From Cercospora beticola (taxonomy: Eukaryota > Ascomycota > Dothideomycetes > Mycosphaerellales > Mycosphaerellaceae): DNA of 64,000 nt. Of the stretch, positions 53,001 through 63,062 are shown in pieces; position 1 is the first letter of the stretch; every line of letters starts with the position of its first letter. The translations under genes were made by a program, and so were the position numbers. The stretch covers positions 3,286,001 through 3,350,000 of the forward strand of contig NC_088935.1 in assembly GCF_033473495.1 (NCBI RefSeq), written 5' to 3'. The notes below the pieces were generated by a model, which did not search any database, was not told where the DNA came from, and was given only the letters and a program-made list of their open reading frames with translations.

Positions 53001-54981
53001 TGACCGTGCATTTCTTGAACTCCATGACATTTTGGGTGAGCGTGCCGGTCTTGTCTGAGAAAATGTATTCGATCTGGCCAAGATCGTCCGATATGTTCCA
53101 GGATTTGGGTGTGCACGGATAGTCCAGCTTTTCGTAGTACATGAAGGTGTCGGAGTAGATGAAGAACGCCTGCACGGATCGAACGATTTCCAGAGAGATG
53201 TACAGCGAGATAGGCACCAAGTTCTGGAAGAGGATGACTGCCGCCCAGAAGTTGATGAATCCCGTAAGAGCTGCTGTACTACCATAGCCACCAAAGTCGA
53301 AATAGGCCAGTGAGCTGTTCGTTTTGCCCCAAGCAACACCATTGGCGATGGCTGCAACAAGACACATTACGAAGAGAATGACGAAGTTGTACAACACGTT
53401 CCAATTCAGATCACGCATGATCTTTGGCCGTTTTGAAGGTGTGATACCAGAGTTGAGCATGATCTTTGTGTCCTCGCCAGTGAACGCGACCACGCCAAGG
53501 ACCCACTCCGTGTTGCGAACAGTGCAGCCGCGCAGGAGAAGATTGTTGATTCCTACGGGTTCTGCCATCTCCTTTGGCTCTGCTTGAGGATTTTTCCTGT
53601 CATATTGATTCCACCTGACAACTCCGGAGTACGCATACAGATTGGCATGCGGAGGCTCGCTTTCGACGACGAAGTCGGCCTGCTCGCAATCTCGTGCTCT
53701 TTTGATATCTCGACCTGAGTACAGCGCAGTCCGGACCTTGAGATTTGTTTCGCCATCTAAATTCTTGGTTTCGATGTAACAAGCTCCGTCCGCATCGCTG
53801 GTCGCTAGAACGATAATGTCCGAAGGAATCTCCTCATCGTTGTACAGACGTACGAAGTCGCCAACTCTCACATTTTTCCAGTAATCCTTCTTGAAACGTG
53901 CTTTCTCCGGACGTGGCCGATTCGGGTTGATCAGACTGCCGTGGAATTTCTTTGCGATTGGCACTTGTTCTAGTTTGCCGTCGTCGCCAACTTTAGGCAC
54001 AGCCAGTGTATCCTTTGCATTTCCTCTGGCATGCCCCGAGTCCTCGACATTCCCATAGCTCGGCGGATGCTGTCCCGGGGTTGGAGAAGGCACAGGTGTC
54101 ATTTCGACGTCGCCATCTCCGTGTTCGTTCCCGTAGCCGTCTATACTATCCAGACGCTGTGTCAAAGCGCTCATGCGCCGTTCATCGTTGTCGAGCTTGT
54201 TGTCCAATCTGGCGTCCTGCGTCTTGCCCTTTTTCGCAGCGGCCGCTTCCTTCCGGCCCTTCCACCATTTCCAGAGAAACAGAATGGCTCGGGTGTTAGC
54301 CTTCTTAAACCTTCGCCATAAGCTGATCTTTTCTTCAGACACATTCACGTTGTCCCAGTCCACCAACCGGTGCACCGGCGCGTTATTCAATTCGTTGTCC
54401 AACACCGTCCTTCGCCAGTCTTCGATGCCATCCTTGATCGCTGTAATGGTAAGAATGACAATGATGGGCACAGCGGCCAGGCCAGGGTTCTCCACGCCAA
54501 AGATGGAGAAGATGCCCAGCACGACGATGAAGATGAAATAGACATTGGCGATATTGTGTAGCTGAAACCACAAGTTCTTCGGAATGAAGGATATGGGCGT
54601 GTATTTGGCAGTCCGAATCTTGTTGCGCTTGAAGTTCTGCAGCGGCCTTCCCTCATCGTCTCGTGCGCTATCCGGCAGGGGCTGGTTCACATAGATGGTG
54701 CGTGCCGTCTGGCCTTCGGGCGGCGCCTCACTGGCTGCAGCATCGGCCTTAAAATCGCCATCAGTCGTGGTCGCAGTGGACTCCCTATTCCGGTGGCTGC
54801 CGCTCAGCCTGGCCGCGTTGCGCGAGAAGATGCTCCGACGCTTCAGCGTGCCCTTCCGCCCGGGCTTTCGCACTGTTGCCCATCGCATACGGTTGAGGGG
54901 CTGCGATGTCTGCGTGCCATGCTCCTCGGCGCGTTGGGCAGAGGGCGTCTGCTGGGCGGCGGTATCGAAATCGATGGCCAT
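50063..54981 (-). CDS. DNF1: P4-ATPase phospholipid flippase, Dnf1/DnfA type
   Basis: Exons 54981-51529 and 51481-50063, with a 47-nt intron, encode 1623 residues (yeast Dnf1 is 1571). The protein moves phospholipids to the cytosolic leaflet of the plasma membrane and supports polarity and endocytosis. Visible landmarks are RTIYVNQPLPDSARDDEGRP, RNKIRTAKYTPISF, first spans around IANVYFIFIVVLGIFSIFG, the PISL motif in NLVPISLYISLEIV, the phosphorylation motif FSDKTGTLTQN (D about 643), and GDGANDVAMIQEADVGVGIA. The intron falls after NFFYK and continues NIIWVFALFWFQVYT. A long cytosolic loop after span 2 and a Ser/Pro-rich C-terminal tail of about 250 residues are Dnf1-like; Drs2-type tails differ. 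A beta subunit (Cdc50 family) would be expected elsewhere. Confidence 0.95.
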
Positions 54982-56123
54982 GGCGGGCTGGTGGTAGCAC
55001 CTCGCTTCACCGCGCGAGGGGCCGTGGTGGTGCCAGATGGCAGGCAATGGCAATGGTCATGCGGCTCGGGGACGTTCGTGTGTACGGTGCGATGGTAGCG
55101 GGGGACGCCCGACGCGAAGGTGAGTGTTCCGGCACGAAGGCTAACTTCCACACGGCCTGAGCATGCGTGGGAGGCGCGGAATGCTAGCTGCGCGGAAGGG
55201 GGAGGGGCGAGGGAGCACGGCGCGGTGGACCCAGTGGAGGCGCTGCAGGGCGGTAGCAGTGACGGCGGCGCGTTGCTTTGGAGATCGGTCGGCGGCGACG
55301 GGCAGAAGTTGGTCAATGGGGACGGGCGAGTTGTTTCGAGGTGAGGCGTACAGCAGGGATGGATCGATGGATCGTCCAGTCCAGGTCCCTGGGATGAGAT
55401 GCGGCGAATTGTCGCTCGCCGATGCACACTGCGCTCGTACACAGCACAGCACCGCGAAGGTAGCACAAGAGTGAAGACTCACTTCACGTCGACGCGGAGG
55501 CGAAGAGGATGGAGTTGAGCGAGAGGACTCATCAGCGTCAGTAAGTAGTGGTCAGCAGCTGAACGGAAACACGCGGGCCCCGACATGCGCGCGAAGAAGA
55601 TGAGCAGAGCAACGCCCCCCGTAAGCGTGTGCCGAGACTGACTACTGCTCCGCCATTCGCGAATGGGCGTTGTTAAGGCCGGTTGGCAACAGCGCGCTGT
55701 GCGGAGCTGGGCGGACGCTGCGTGCAAGCCTACTGGAACACCAACACAGCCTCAGCTCACAGGCCTGCTGGTGTGAGTGCGACTCAGGGCACCGCTGCCC
55801 TCGTTGTCACCGCCGTCATCGCCGCTATGCGCTTTCCGCTTCTGCCCTCCGCCTCTGCCGGACTGCCAGCAGCGACAGCATTGTCCACTGCGAATGCAGC
55901 TCGGAGACGACAGCCAACACGGCGTGCGCCCTCCGGCCATGGCTGCACAAGGCCACCTGTGCTTTTTATGCAGCGGGAGCCCTGAACATCCCGTGTCCGT
56001 GTCGACACTATTTTGACTGCCGGCCCATCCCGCCCGCGCTAAGTCAACGCGTGCTTAGTCGCGTCTCGGAGTTACGCGTTGCCCGCACTGCACTGCTGCT
56101 GCTTCAATGCAGCGAACAACGCC
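54982..56123. other. Divergent promoter region, about 1.1 kb
   Basis: This separates the flippase and the PIP-box protein. It is GC-rich near the flippase start. Numerous overlapping frames on both strands (for example 54843-55466 minus, 55670-56212 plus) have no features. Promoter elements are not obvious. Confidence 0.4.
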
Positions 56124-58448
56124 ATGCCACTGCAAAAGAACGATACATCGGGCAGCCAGAAAATCACGTCCTTCTTCTCACGCTTCACGATCCCTCCGGA
56201 ACGCAGGCCTGACAACAATATCGTGGAGGACGAAATTGTCGTCGCATCGCCCAGCAAATCCCCGCCGAAATACAATGTCAATCCCATTGATGGCACAACG
56301 AACATCACGCCCACCCCGGACTCTCCCTACCGCTCGCCTCTTGTACTCTCGCCCAAGCGACGGCTTGCCTCAGGCGTGGTGATCTCGAGGTCTTCATCGC
56401 CGCAATCACCAAATGCGAGTCCTCGCGCCGACAGGACCAAGTCCATCTCCGCATCGTCTCCCAATGCCTCCGGCACATCGAACTTGCCCTCGACGACCAC
56501 CGCGACGGCTGCAGCCACCAATGTACCTTCGTCTTTGTCATCAAGCACGCTGCGTGCGTCCACCTCCAGTTCACGGCGAATTGTCAAAGATGGCGTGCAG
56601 GCAGTCGCGAACTCTGACTCCGACATGAGTGATGACAGCAGCGGCGAAGAGCTCGCTGATCCGCGCACATTCTTCGCCAAGCGACGAAAATTGTCCCCAG
56701 AGGCCAAGGAGACTCCTGCGGTCAAGAAATTGTCTGCTCGCGACAGGCAGAAGAGATTCGACCAGACACGCCCGCAGTCCCCTCCGAAGAAGGTGTACAA
56801 GCACAGTTTCGCATCGCTGATCCGCGAAGGACAGCGGATGAAGGAGTCTGAAGCAGCGATTGCTAGTATGAGACAGGCACTGGAGGATTCCAAGAAGCGT
56901 GACGAGGAGGCCGAGCGACAAGCGATACTGGGGCTGAACAACAAGGTCGACGCGGAAACCATGCTGGAGTATGCAAGCGACGATGAAGACGGCGAGAGAA
57001 GGCTCAAGGCACTGCAGCGCGTGGAGGCATTACAAGCGGCCGACACATACCATTTCTTTCTGGACACTGCACCGCTGTTCGATGACGTCCCGTTTCCAAC
57101 GGAGTGCCTACCGAACGAGCCTTGGAGCAGCCTGTACGCTACGGACACTTCCCGGGAGCAGGCCTGTATGTCAGGCTTTGCCGCTGAGATGGCTGCACAT
57201 TATCCGCTGCCCATGGCGATAACTAATTGGATGGCACAGCAATTGCTCCATGAGCAGAATGAGGCGTTGTGCGAGGCCTATGTCGAGATACTTAGAGTAT
57301 CGTGCACATCTCACAACTCGGTATCTGATACCATAGCGTCGGTGTCATCAATGTACAAGACTCGTTCTCTTTTTGAGAACAAATATACGGAGCCCGTTCA
57401 GCGCGGTGTTCCAGCGGGCCTGAAGCACGTACTGAAAGTTGCAACCTTTTGTGCGCCAGCTTCTGACAGCGTAGTGCCCGAAGCAGAACCATCAAAGACT
57501 CTCGAGGCTTTCCTTGATATGTCAATGATGAATCTGGATGAACACGTGAGGAGAGACCTCGGACTGTCGCTCGCTCTGGGAAGCTGCATCGAAGACTTGC
57601 TCGAGTCGATCTCGGAGCAATCTTACGAGAGACTCGTACAAGGCGCGCTCAGCATGCTTCATGACACTGACGAAAGTATCACGCCTCGATTCCGTTGCTG
57701 CCTCATACAGTCACTGCCCAGCCGCACCAAGCGTACATATGACATTCGCCGGAGGCTCGCGCTTGGAGTGCTCATACCGTCAGAAAATCGTGACTCAGTC
57801 ACTGTTGGCGGCCGGGACTGGCTGGCCTGCATCACCCAGACACTCCGAACCAACAAAGAGTTCGAGATCAGAGACTCGGCCGATTATGATCTCCTAGTAC
57901 CGCTAGTGGAAGTCCTGGACATCGCCATCTCTGCTGGGTTCACCGACTACAACGTCCTACACCCTGTGCCCGAGGCATCCGATACCAAAGCAACAGGCAT
58001 GTTCACTCAGTTACCGAAGCTGTGTGCGGCAGCAAAAACCCACAATTCGAAAATAGATGCAATCGTTTCTGAGTTGGGGTACATGAAGGCTAATATCCAA
58101 CATGAAGCCACTCATCTTCGACGTCAAGAGCTCAAGGCCGCAATCGACCGATTGATCACGCGACTGGAGACCAGCGTCCGTACGAGGCCGAAGCCCAAGA
58201 AGAGTGTTTTTGGAGATGAACCAAAGCAGGCCCGTTTCGACAGAAGTGCTCTAAAGAAACAACACGGTGGAAGGGATATGGGTGTAGCGGAGCAGGTTGT
58301 TGGTGACGATGGCACGTCAATGACTGATACGATTCACGAATTGCCTAGCAGGCCGGGAGAGATGGATGTTGCTGAAAATGCAGGCCATGGCTCATGTTCA
58401 GAGGAGGAGTTTCACACCGCATTTGAGATTAGCCAACCGCCAGGTTGA
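56124..58448 (+). CDS. PIP-box nuclear protein, candidate Nse6/SLF2-like
   Basis: An intron-free frame of 774 residues from the ATG at 56124. The very N-terminus, MPLQKNDTSGSQKITSFFSRF, contains QKITSFF, a canonical PCNA-interacting motif (Qxx-aliphatic-xxFF). Residues 25-200 are Ser/Pro-rich and disordered. From about 230 a basic helix, KHSFASLIREGQRMKESEAA, leads into a coiled segment, then a helical domain of about 400 residues (HFFLDTAPLFDDVPFPTECL, then DLGLSLALGSCIEDLLESI and others). A disordered N-terminus, a short charged coil and a C-terminal helical domain resemble the organisation of Nse6/SLF2, which recruits Smc5/6. That is an architectural guess; no family signature was confirmed. 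The PIP box is the firm observation. Confidence 0.75.
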   Translation: MPLQKNDTSGSQKITSFFSRFTIPPERRPDNNIVEDEIVVASPSKSPPKYNVNPIDGTTNITPTPDSPYRSPLVLSPKRRLASGVVISRSSSPQSPNASPRADRTKSISASSPNASGTSNLPSTTTATAAATNVPSSLSSSTLRASTSSSRRIVKDGVQAVANSDSDMSDDSSGEELADPRTFFAKRRKLSPEAKETPAVKKLSARDRQKRFDQTRPQSPPKKVYKHSFASLIREGQRMKESEAAIASMRQALEDSKKRDEEAERQAILGLNNKVDAETMLEYASDDEDGERRLKALQRVEALQAADTYHFFLDTAPLFDDVPFPTECLPNEPWSSLYATDTSREQACMSGFAAEMAAHYPLPMAITNWMAQQLLHEQNEALCEAYVEILRVSCTSHNSVSDTIASVSSMYKTRSLFENKYTEPVQRGVPAGLKHVLKVATFCAPASDSVVPEAEPSKTLEAFLDMSMMNLDEHVRRDLGLSLALGSCIEDLLESISEQSYERLVQGALSMLHDTDESITPRFRCCLIQSLPSRTKRTYDIRRRLALGVLIPSENRDSVTVGGRDWLACITQTLRTNKEFEIRDSADYDLLVPLVEVLDIAISAGFTDYNVLHPVPEASDTKATGMFTQLPKLCAAAKTHNSKIDAIVSELGYMKANIQHEATHLRRQELKAAIDRLITRLETSVRTRPKPKKSVFGDEPKQARFDRSALKKQHGGRDMGVAEQVVGDDGTSMTDTIHELPSRPGEMDVAENAGHGSCSEEEFHTAFEISQPPG

Positions 58449-58715
58449 TGAAGTTCGAGTTATTCGTCAATCGACTCGCTAATGAAACCACTTCCCTCTG
58501 TGGAGTTCATGACTGCTAATGTAATCCCGCGCCGTTCTTGGATGCGAGCGTTGAGCGTGGAATGAGCTGGCAGGAACTCTGTTCGTGATTCTCATTACAC
58601 CAGCTTTTCTGTAGCCACCACGCTTTCCTAGCAACTTCATACGCTCATCGGTGGCCATCGCAATCTGCGAAAGCACATACCCTCGAAAACCACTCCTCAG
58701 CACTCTAGCCACAAC
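58449..58715. other. Convergent spacer before KU80
   Basis: 267 bp between two convergent genes linked to genome maintenance. A minus frame at 58479-58712 has no features and is probably 3' untranslated sequence. Confidence 0.35.
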
Positions 58716-60887
58716 TCAGTCGCTTAATTGAGGTAACATGAGCTTCTTCGCCATTTCCTCAGTGTAATCACTGCCTTGACACTCGCTCTTCAAAAGCGGC
58801 CGCATTTTGGCCTGTCGAACCTTGAACCACATCGCTTTCCTATCCCCACCCAATTCTCCACCCAATGCCTTCTGCTTGAGCTCCACGAGAAAGCTGTGGA
58901 AGGGGCCCGGGTGCTCCATATCCTCGCATGCCTTTCTCATGGCTCCAATGCCCTCGAGCGCACGACCATAAGCCATGTTGCCGACGGAATGCTTGATCCA
59001 GTCGTAGATGATGAATTTGAGCTGCGTACAAGCCTCTTCGAACTGCGGGAGGCCATCGGCTGACTCCACCATTTGTATGAACTCCGGGATGGCATTCTTT
59101 GGATCGATGCGCTTGCTTTTCCTCCTGGGGTCTTGCGCTAGCAGAGCAGCGACGTCGAGATCTGAGAGTGGTTTTGACGTCTCCTTTCGACTCCATCGCT
59201 TGCCACGAGCTTTGGGCGGTACTTTCTTCACCTCTCCGGCCTTGATCACTCGCTCAAGGGCAGGCGTCGCCTTTTTGATGAGGTCTTCGGGAGGTTGGGA
59301 GTACTTGAGAATGACAGGACGTGCATCGGGAGGGTCGGCCTCGGGAAAGATGGCTCTGTGGTGAATAACATGCTGCAAACGATGCAGCTTTGGTGTGTAT
59401 GTGTCGTCGGGTGCTCCATACTCGACAGTTTCTCCGTCTTCATTCGTTGCGGATGCAGACAGATCCATTTTGTCCACGTATTCGCTCATAGCGTCCATGA
59501 GATCGTCGTTCGGCAGGTTGCGATGCACCTTCAGCGATCTTCCGGACACTGTCACCACTCGATCGAGTGGAGGGAATTTGTAGTTACGGACGTCTTCTGC
59601 GAAAGGCAGTTCTACATCGTACAGGCACTCGAAGTCAGGCTCGATGTTAGGTGTCAGCAAGAGGATCCGCGGTTCCTTGTTCTCCTTCGCAACAAATCGA
59701 GCGACAGCATAGGAGTCCAGTTCGTATAATGCATGAATGAGAGAGGATAGTGCCATGGAAGCTTTCTCGTCAGCTTTCTTCGAGACGATCATGTTGGCGC
59801 GTGACAGATCGAGATATCGCTGATATTGGTCCTTATGGACGAAGCCAATAACGTCCAAACCAGGTAGTGTTTCGAAAGTAGTTACGTTGCGATCGCTCTC
59901 TGAAATATGCACTGCCGTGCGCCCATATTCGTATCCACGGGCGAGCTCGTCTCGCTCGACATCCTTCTTGCCGCCAGGAGCACTGTCTTCTTGGACCTGG
60001 TATGTGCGAGCCATTCGTACTGCGGAGAGATCGTTCTCTGCAACGCTTTCGTCGGTGTTCTGTGAGGTCGCAAAACTTTGGCTCGAGCCTTGTCGCACGA
60101 CAAAAGCGCTCGAACTTGGTACACTTGCTTTCATGATCTTCGGATATCGTTCCACGTTGATGGTAAAGGCATCCTCGTACAGCTCTGGGTTTCCCAACGT
60201 CAAGACACCTCGATAACCGGCCACTGGTCTGGTCGATTTGACTCTTGGCATTTGAAGTTCGTCAATGGCCTGCAACATGGTGCCGAAGGTGCCATCACAG
60301 TCTTCACAGAATGTTCGCAATATAGTTTCGTTTTCCTCTTTGGTAGAGGACTTCTCTTCTTCTTTGTAGCCATACTCAGGGTCATCGAAATCGACTCCCA
60401 GCACAATCAAATCGATTTTGTCTTCCACAATCTTCTTTTTGATCTCAGGCAACATGTCGACTTCCATCTGACCGCGGCCGTCGGTGATAAGTACAATCTT
60501 CCGAATGTATTGCAGTTTTTTACATGTTTCGTTGATCATTTGAACAGCAACAACCAAAGCATCGATGGCATCACCATTTTTGGTATTGCTCACTTTCAAT
60601 TTGTCTCGCAACCGTCGAACGTCAGGCATCAATAGCTGGCTGATGCCATGAAGCACGCTGACATTCTGGTAATTCTCATCATCGGCGAGATCGTTCTCAC
60701 TCTCTTCGGTCCGGAGGCCGACCACGCCGGCCATGGCAGTTTTACGGCCAGTTGCGATCGTTGCTGTGATCTTGTCCCAAAAGTACTCCAGAGCCCAGTC
60801 AAGGTTCGATTGCGTGCGGCCATGGCTGGTCTCGCCCATGGATTTGCCGACATCGATGATATAGACAGTCGCCTCCTTAGACGCCAT
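58716..60887 (-). CDS. KU80: Ku80 subunit of the Ku DNA end-binding complex
   Basis: A single exon encodes 723 residues. Ku70/Ku80 binds double-strand break ends for non-homologous end joining and protects telomeres. The N-terminal vWA domain starts EATVYIIDVGKSMGE and includes KIVLITDGRGQME and DLIVLGVDFDDP. The beta-barrel core has YRGVLTLGNPELYEDAFTIN, then GYEYGRTAVHISESD, LDVIGFVHKDQYQRYLDLS and RFVAKENKEPRILLLTP. A helical arm follows, and the C-terminal region (PEFIQMVESADGLPQFEEAC, then QLKFIIYDWIKHSVGNMAYG) is the Ku80 C-terminal helical domain. The order and length match filamentous-fungal Ku80. The ATG is followed by MASKEATVY. Confidence 0.95.
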   Translation of the reverse strand: MASKEATVYIIDVGKSMGETSHGRTQSNLDWALEYFWDKITATIATGRKTAMAGVVGLRTEESENDLADDENYQNVSVLHGISQLLMPDVRRLRDKLKVSNTKNGDAIDALVVAVQMINETCKKLQYIRKIVLITDGRGQMEVDMLPEIKKKIVEDKIDLIVLGVDFDDPEYGYKEEEKSSTKEENETILRTFCEDCDGTFGTMLQAIDELQMPRVKSTRPVAGYRGVLTLGNPELYEDAFTINVERYPKIMKASVPSSSAFVVRQGSSQSFATSQNTDESVAENDLSAVRMARTYQVQEDSAPGGKKDVERDELARGYEYGRTAVHISESDRNVTTFETLPGLDVIGFVHKDQYQRYLDLSRANMIVSKKADEKASMALSSLIHALYELDSYAVARFVAKENKEPRILLLTPNIEPDFECLYDVELPFAEDVRNYKFPPLDRVVTVSGRSLKVHRNLPNDDLMDAMSEYVDKMDLSASATNEDGETVEYGAPDDTYTPKLHRLQHVIHHRAIFPEADPPDARPVILKYSQPPEDLIKKATPALERVIKAGEVKKVPPKARGKRWSRKETSKPLSDLDVAALLAQDPRRKSKRIDPKNAIPEFIQMVESADGLPQFEEACTQLKFIIYDWIKHSVGNMAYGRALEGIGAMRKACEDMEHPGPFHSFLVELKQKALGGELGGDRKAMWFKVRQAKMRPLLKSECQGSDYTEEMAKKLMLPQLSD

Positions 60888-61296
60888 CTTTGTCGTATCA
60901 GCAGAGCTGAGCTGTCGCGAAACTGGATCACATCACGTTTTGAGAAAGTGAATTGTCGCCCGTTTGTCAGGCAGACGCGTCGCGAGGCAGTCGCCAGACC
61001 GGCCGAACTTCGGCTCCTCACGACACCACGTGACCGAATACTTCTGAAGGCAGCATGTTGTTGGCCTTGATCCTATGCTGCCTGCAGTAATGTCTCTCAT
61101 GGCACTCGGGCAGCTCTCAGATTGCACTTGAATGTCCATGAAACTGTTGCTGAGGCTATGGGTTCTAGCATGACGAGCATGACTTTATGGACAGTGCATA
61201 CGTGATGAGGTCATCGTCGATATCGATACATATTCGCACTTGCTCTGTTTGCCATCGCTCGACTCTCATCGACACCACGAAATAGAATAACTGAAA
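60888..61296. promoter_or_regulatory. Divergent promoter of KU80 and TMEM205-like gene
   Basis: A 409-bp spacer between divergent starts. A CACGTG palindrome lies at 61027-61032 in the sequence CACGTGAC, about 140 bp from the KU80 ATG. Other elements are not evident. Confidence 0.4.
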
Positions 61297-61929
61297 ATGG
61301 CACCAGTCAGCTCCCTTTCCGATCCTAAGGCCTACCATATCCTCACATATGGCACTCTCCTTGGCTCCAACATCTTCCAGACCTTCCTTGCCGGACCTGT
61401 CGCATTCAAGGCTCTTCCACGACCATCATTCAGTGTCCTGCAGCAAGCCATTTTTCCTCCATACTTCACCTTCCAGACAGCACTACCCTTAGTCCTCGCT
61501 TTAACATGGCCAGGTGAGAAAATTGCTGCAGCCGGTGGAGCAGTCGCGAGGCAAAACTCTGGACTTGCAGGCCTCCTGGAGGAAGAGCACAGATGGACAG
61601 CCTTTGCCCCCATTTTCGCAATGTTCGCCACCAGCTTCTTGAACCTACTTGTTCTTGGACCCGCCACGACGAAAGTGATGAAGGAGAGGAAACATCAAGG
61701 TATGTAAATTGGACTGATAGTAAGATTGTCGAAGGACTATTCAAACTCACGACCATATTTCACAGAAACGAGAGAAGGAAAACGATATTACGATCCTGGC
61801 CCCAAATCAGCCGAGATGCAGCGTCTCAATTCGTCTTTTGGCAAACTACATGGTGCCTCGTCGCTTTCCAATGTGATCGGCTTGGGAGCCATGATCTGGT
61901 ACGGCTTTGTACTCGCTGAGAAGCTATAG
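61297..61929 (+). CDS. TMEM205-like (DUF4149) membrane protein
   Basis: Exons 61297-61699 and 61766-61929, with a 66-nt intron (GTATGT..CACAG), encode 188 residues. The family is found across eukaryotes; human TMEM205 is linked to platinum-drug resistance, while fungal function is unclear. Four hydrophobic spans are visible: YHILTYGTLLGSNIFQTFLA, then IFPPYFTFQTALPLVLALTW, FAPIFAMFATSFLNLLVLGP and, after the splice, LSNVIGLGAMIWYGFVLA. Family blocks FQTFLAGPVAFKALPRPSF and GPATTKVMKERKHQETREGK are intact; the latter is completed by splicing. The second exon, DPGPKSAEMQRLNSSFGKLH, is a conserved loop. Confidence 0.9.
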
Positions 61930-62478
61930 ATCATTATAAATCGAGCCTTCGCTATACCATCGGCTTATCTCGCACTCGCTCGACAGCATGGTGACTTCAG
62001 AAAATTGAACATTTCGACGTCCTCCCTAATTATCAGCCCAGATCTGCCATTCCAGCTTCTTACATTCTGTTGACGTAGAAAAGACGAGTGCTCTTCTGTA
62101 TCGAAAGCTTGGGACCCATGTAAAATGGGGTTCACTAAATGCCATATAACTTTTCTAGTTCTTGAGGTCTGCGTTCAACCAACCTTTTAAGTCATGGCAT
62201 GGCCAATTAATCAGCAATGCACACCGTAGAGCATCTGAGCGACCTGTTCTGTACTACATGGAGTATCAATCGTTGCGTTGGTCAATCGGATCTGCCAGGC
62301 GGAAGCTGTCCCTGCCGATCTAGCTGCATTTGGACGTCTACATCATAGACGAGCCACTTCACTACTTGGCCCTTGAACATGCTACTACAATCTATCATTG
62401 AAGCAAGTGACAGACGGCAAGTTGGCACAGCCAGAGGAGCATTTGCCCGCGCGTATCGGATGAAAGTTTCACGGCATC
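61930..62478. other. Intergenic region
   Basis: About 550 bp between the TMEM205-like gene and the short membrane ORF. Somewhat AT-richer, with no supported gene or RNA. Confidence 0.4.
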
Positions 62479-63024
62479 ATGGCCTTGCAATACCTCTTCT
62501 TCTGGAATCTGAAGACTGCGGACGATAATAAATGGCATCCCGAGATCGGGCAGAGCTCGACAAAATACATTGGCAACCTCCCGCACTTTCTAAGACGCAT
62601 GGATCTTGAAGCTAGCTTGGTCGACGCTGCCCCGTTTGTTGCGGGCGTAGGAGGAGCCCGACACATCTCTCAGATTTTCGACTTCGGCTTCACAGCGCCC
62701 GCCTCGGTGTTTCGAAACGTCAAGACAATGACTGCGATGCACAGATCCGTGGCCGTGTTGCTACCACTGATATGGACCGCACAGGCTGCCGGAGTCCAGT
62801 ACAGATTTCTCATTCCTCGGTGGTGCCACGATAGAGAGCTTCGACGGGACGAAGATGAGGTCAGAAAGCACATCGATGTGGGTGCTTGCATTGGTGGAGT
62901 GAGCTGGGTTGCTCGGATGCTGTTCAAGGTCGGAGTTCGCTACTGGGCGCCCATCGATGTTGTCCTTGGTGGAGCTTTGGCCGATCTACTGCATCGAGAG
63001 TACCAGAAAGCGCATGGCTTCTGA
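62479..63024 (+). CDS. Short putative membrane protein, unknown
   Basis: A 181-residue frame from the ATG at 62479 (MALQYLFFWNLKTADDNKWH). It has moderately hydrophobic stretches (LVDAAPFVAGVGGARHISQI, SVAVLLPLIWTAQAAGVQY, and VGACIGGVSWVARMLFKVG) and a charged loop RHDRELRRDEDEVRKH-like (CHDRELRRDEDEVRKHIDVG) between them. Length and composition are plausible for a gene, and the antisense frame is less so, but I recognise no family. It ends 38 bp before the stop of the convergent transporter gene. It could be an unspliced or partial gene model; confidence is modest. Confidence 0.5.
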   Translation: MALQYLFFWNLKTADDNKWHPEIGQSSTKYIGNLPHFLRRMDLEASLVDAAPFVAGVGGARHISQIFDFGFTAPASVFRNVKTMTAMHRSVAVLLPLIWTAQAAGVQYRFLIPRWCHDRELRRDEDEVRKHIDVGACIGGVSWVARMLFKVGVRYWAPIDVVLGGALADLLHREYQKAHGF

Positions 63025-63062
63025 ACATGCCCCGGAGATGCGACAACGTGAGGCTAAATGCT

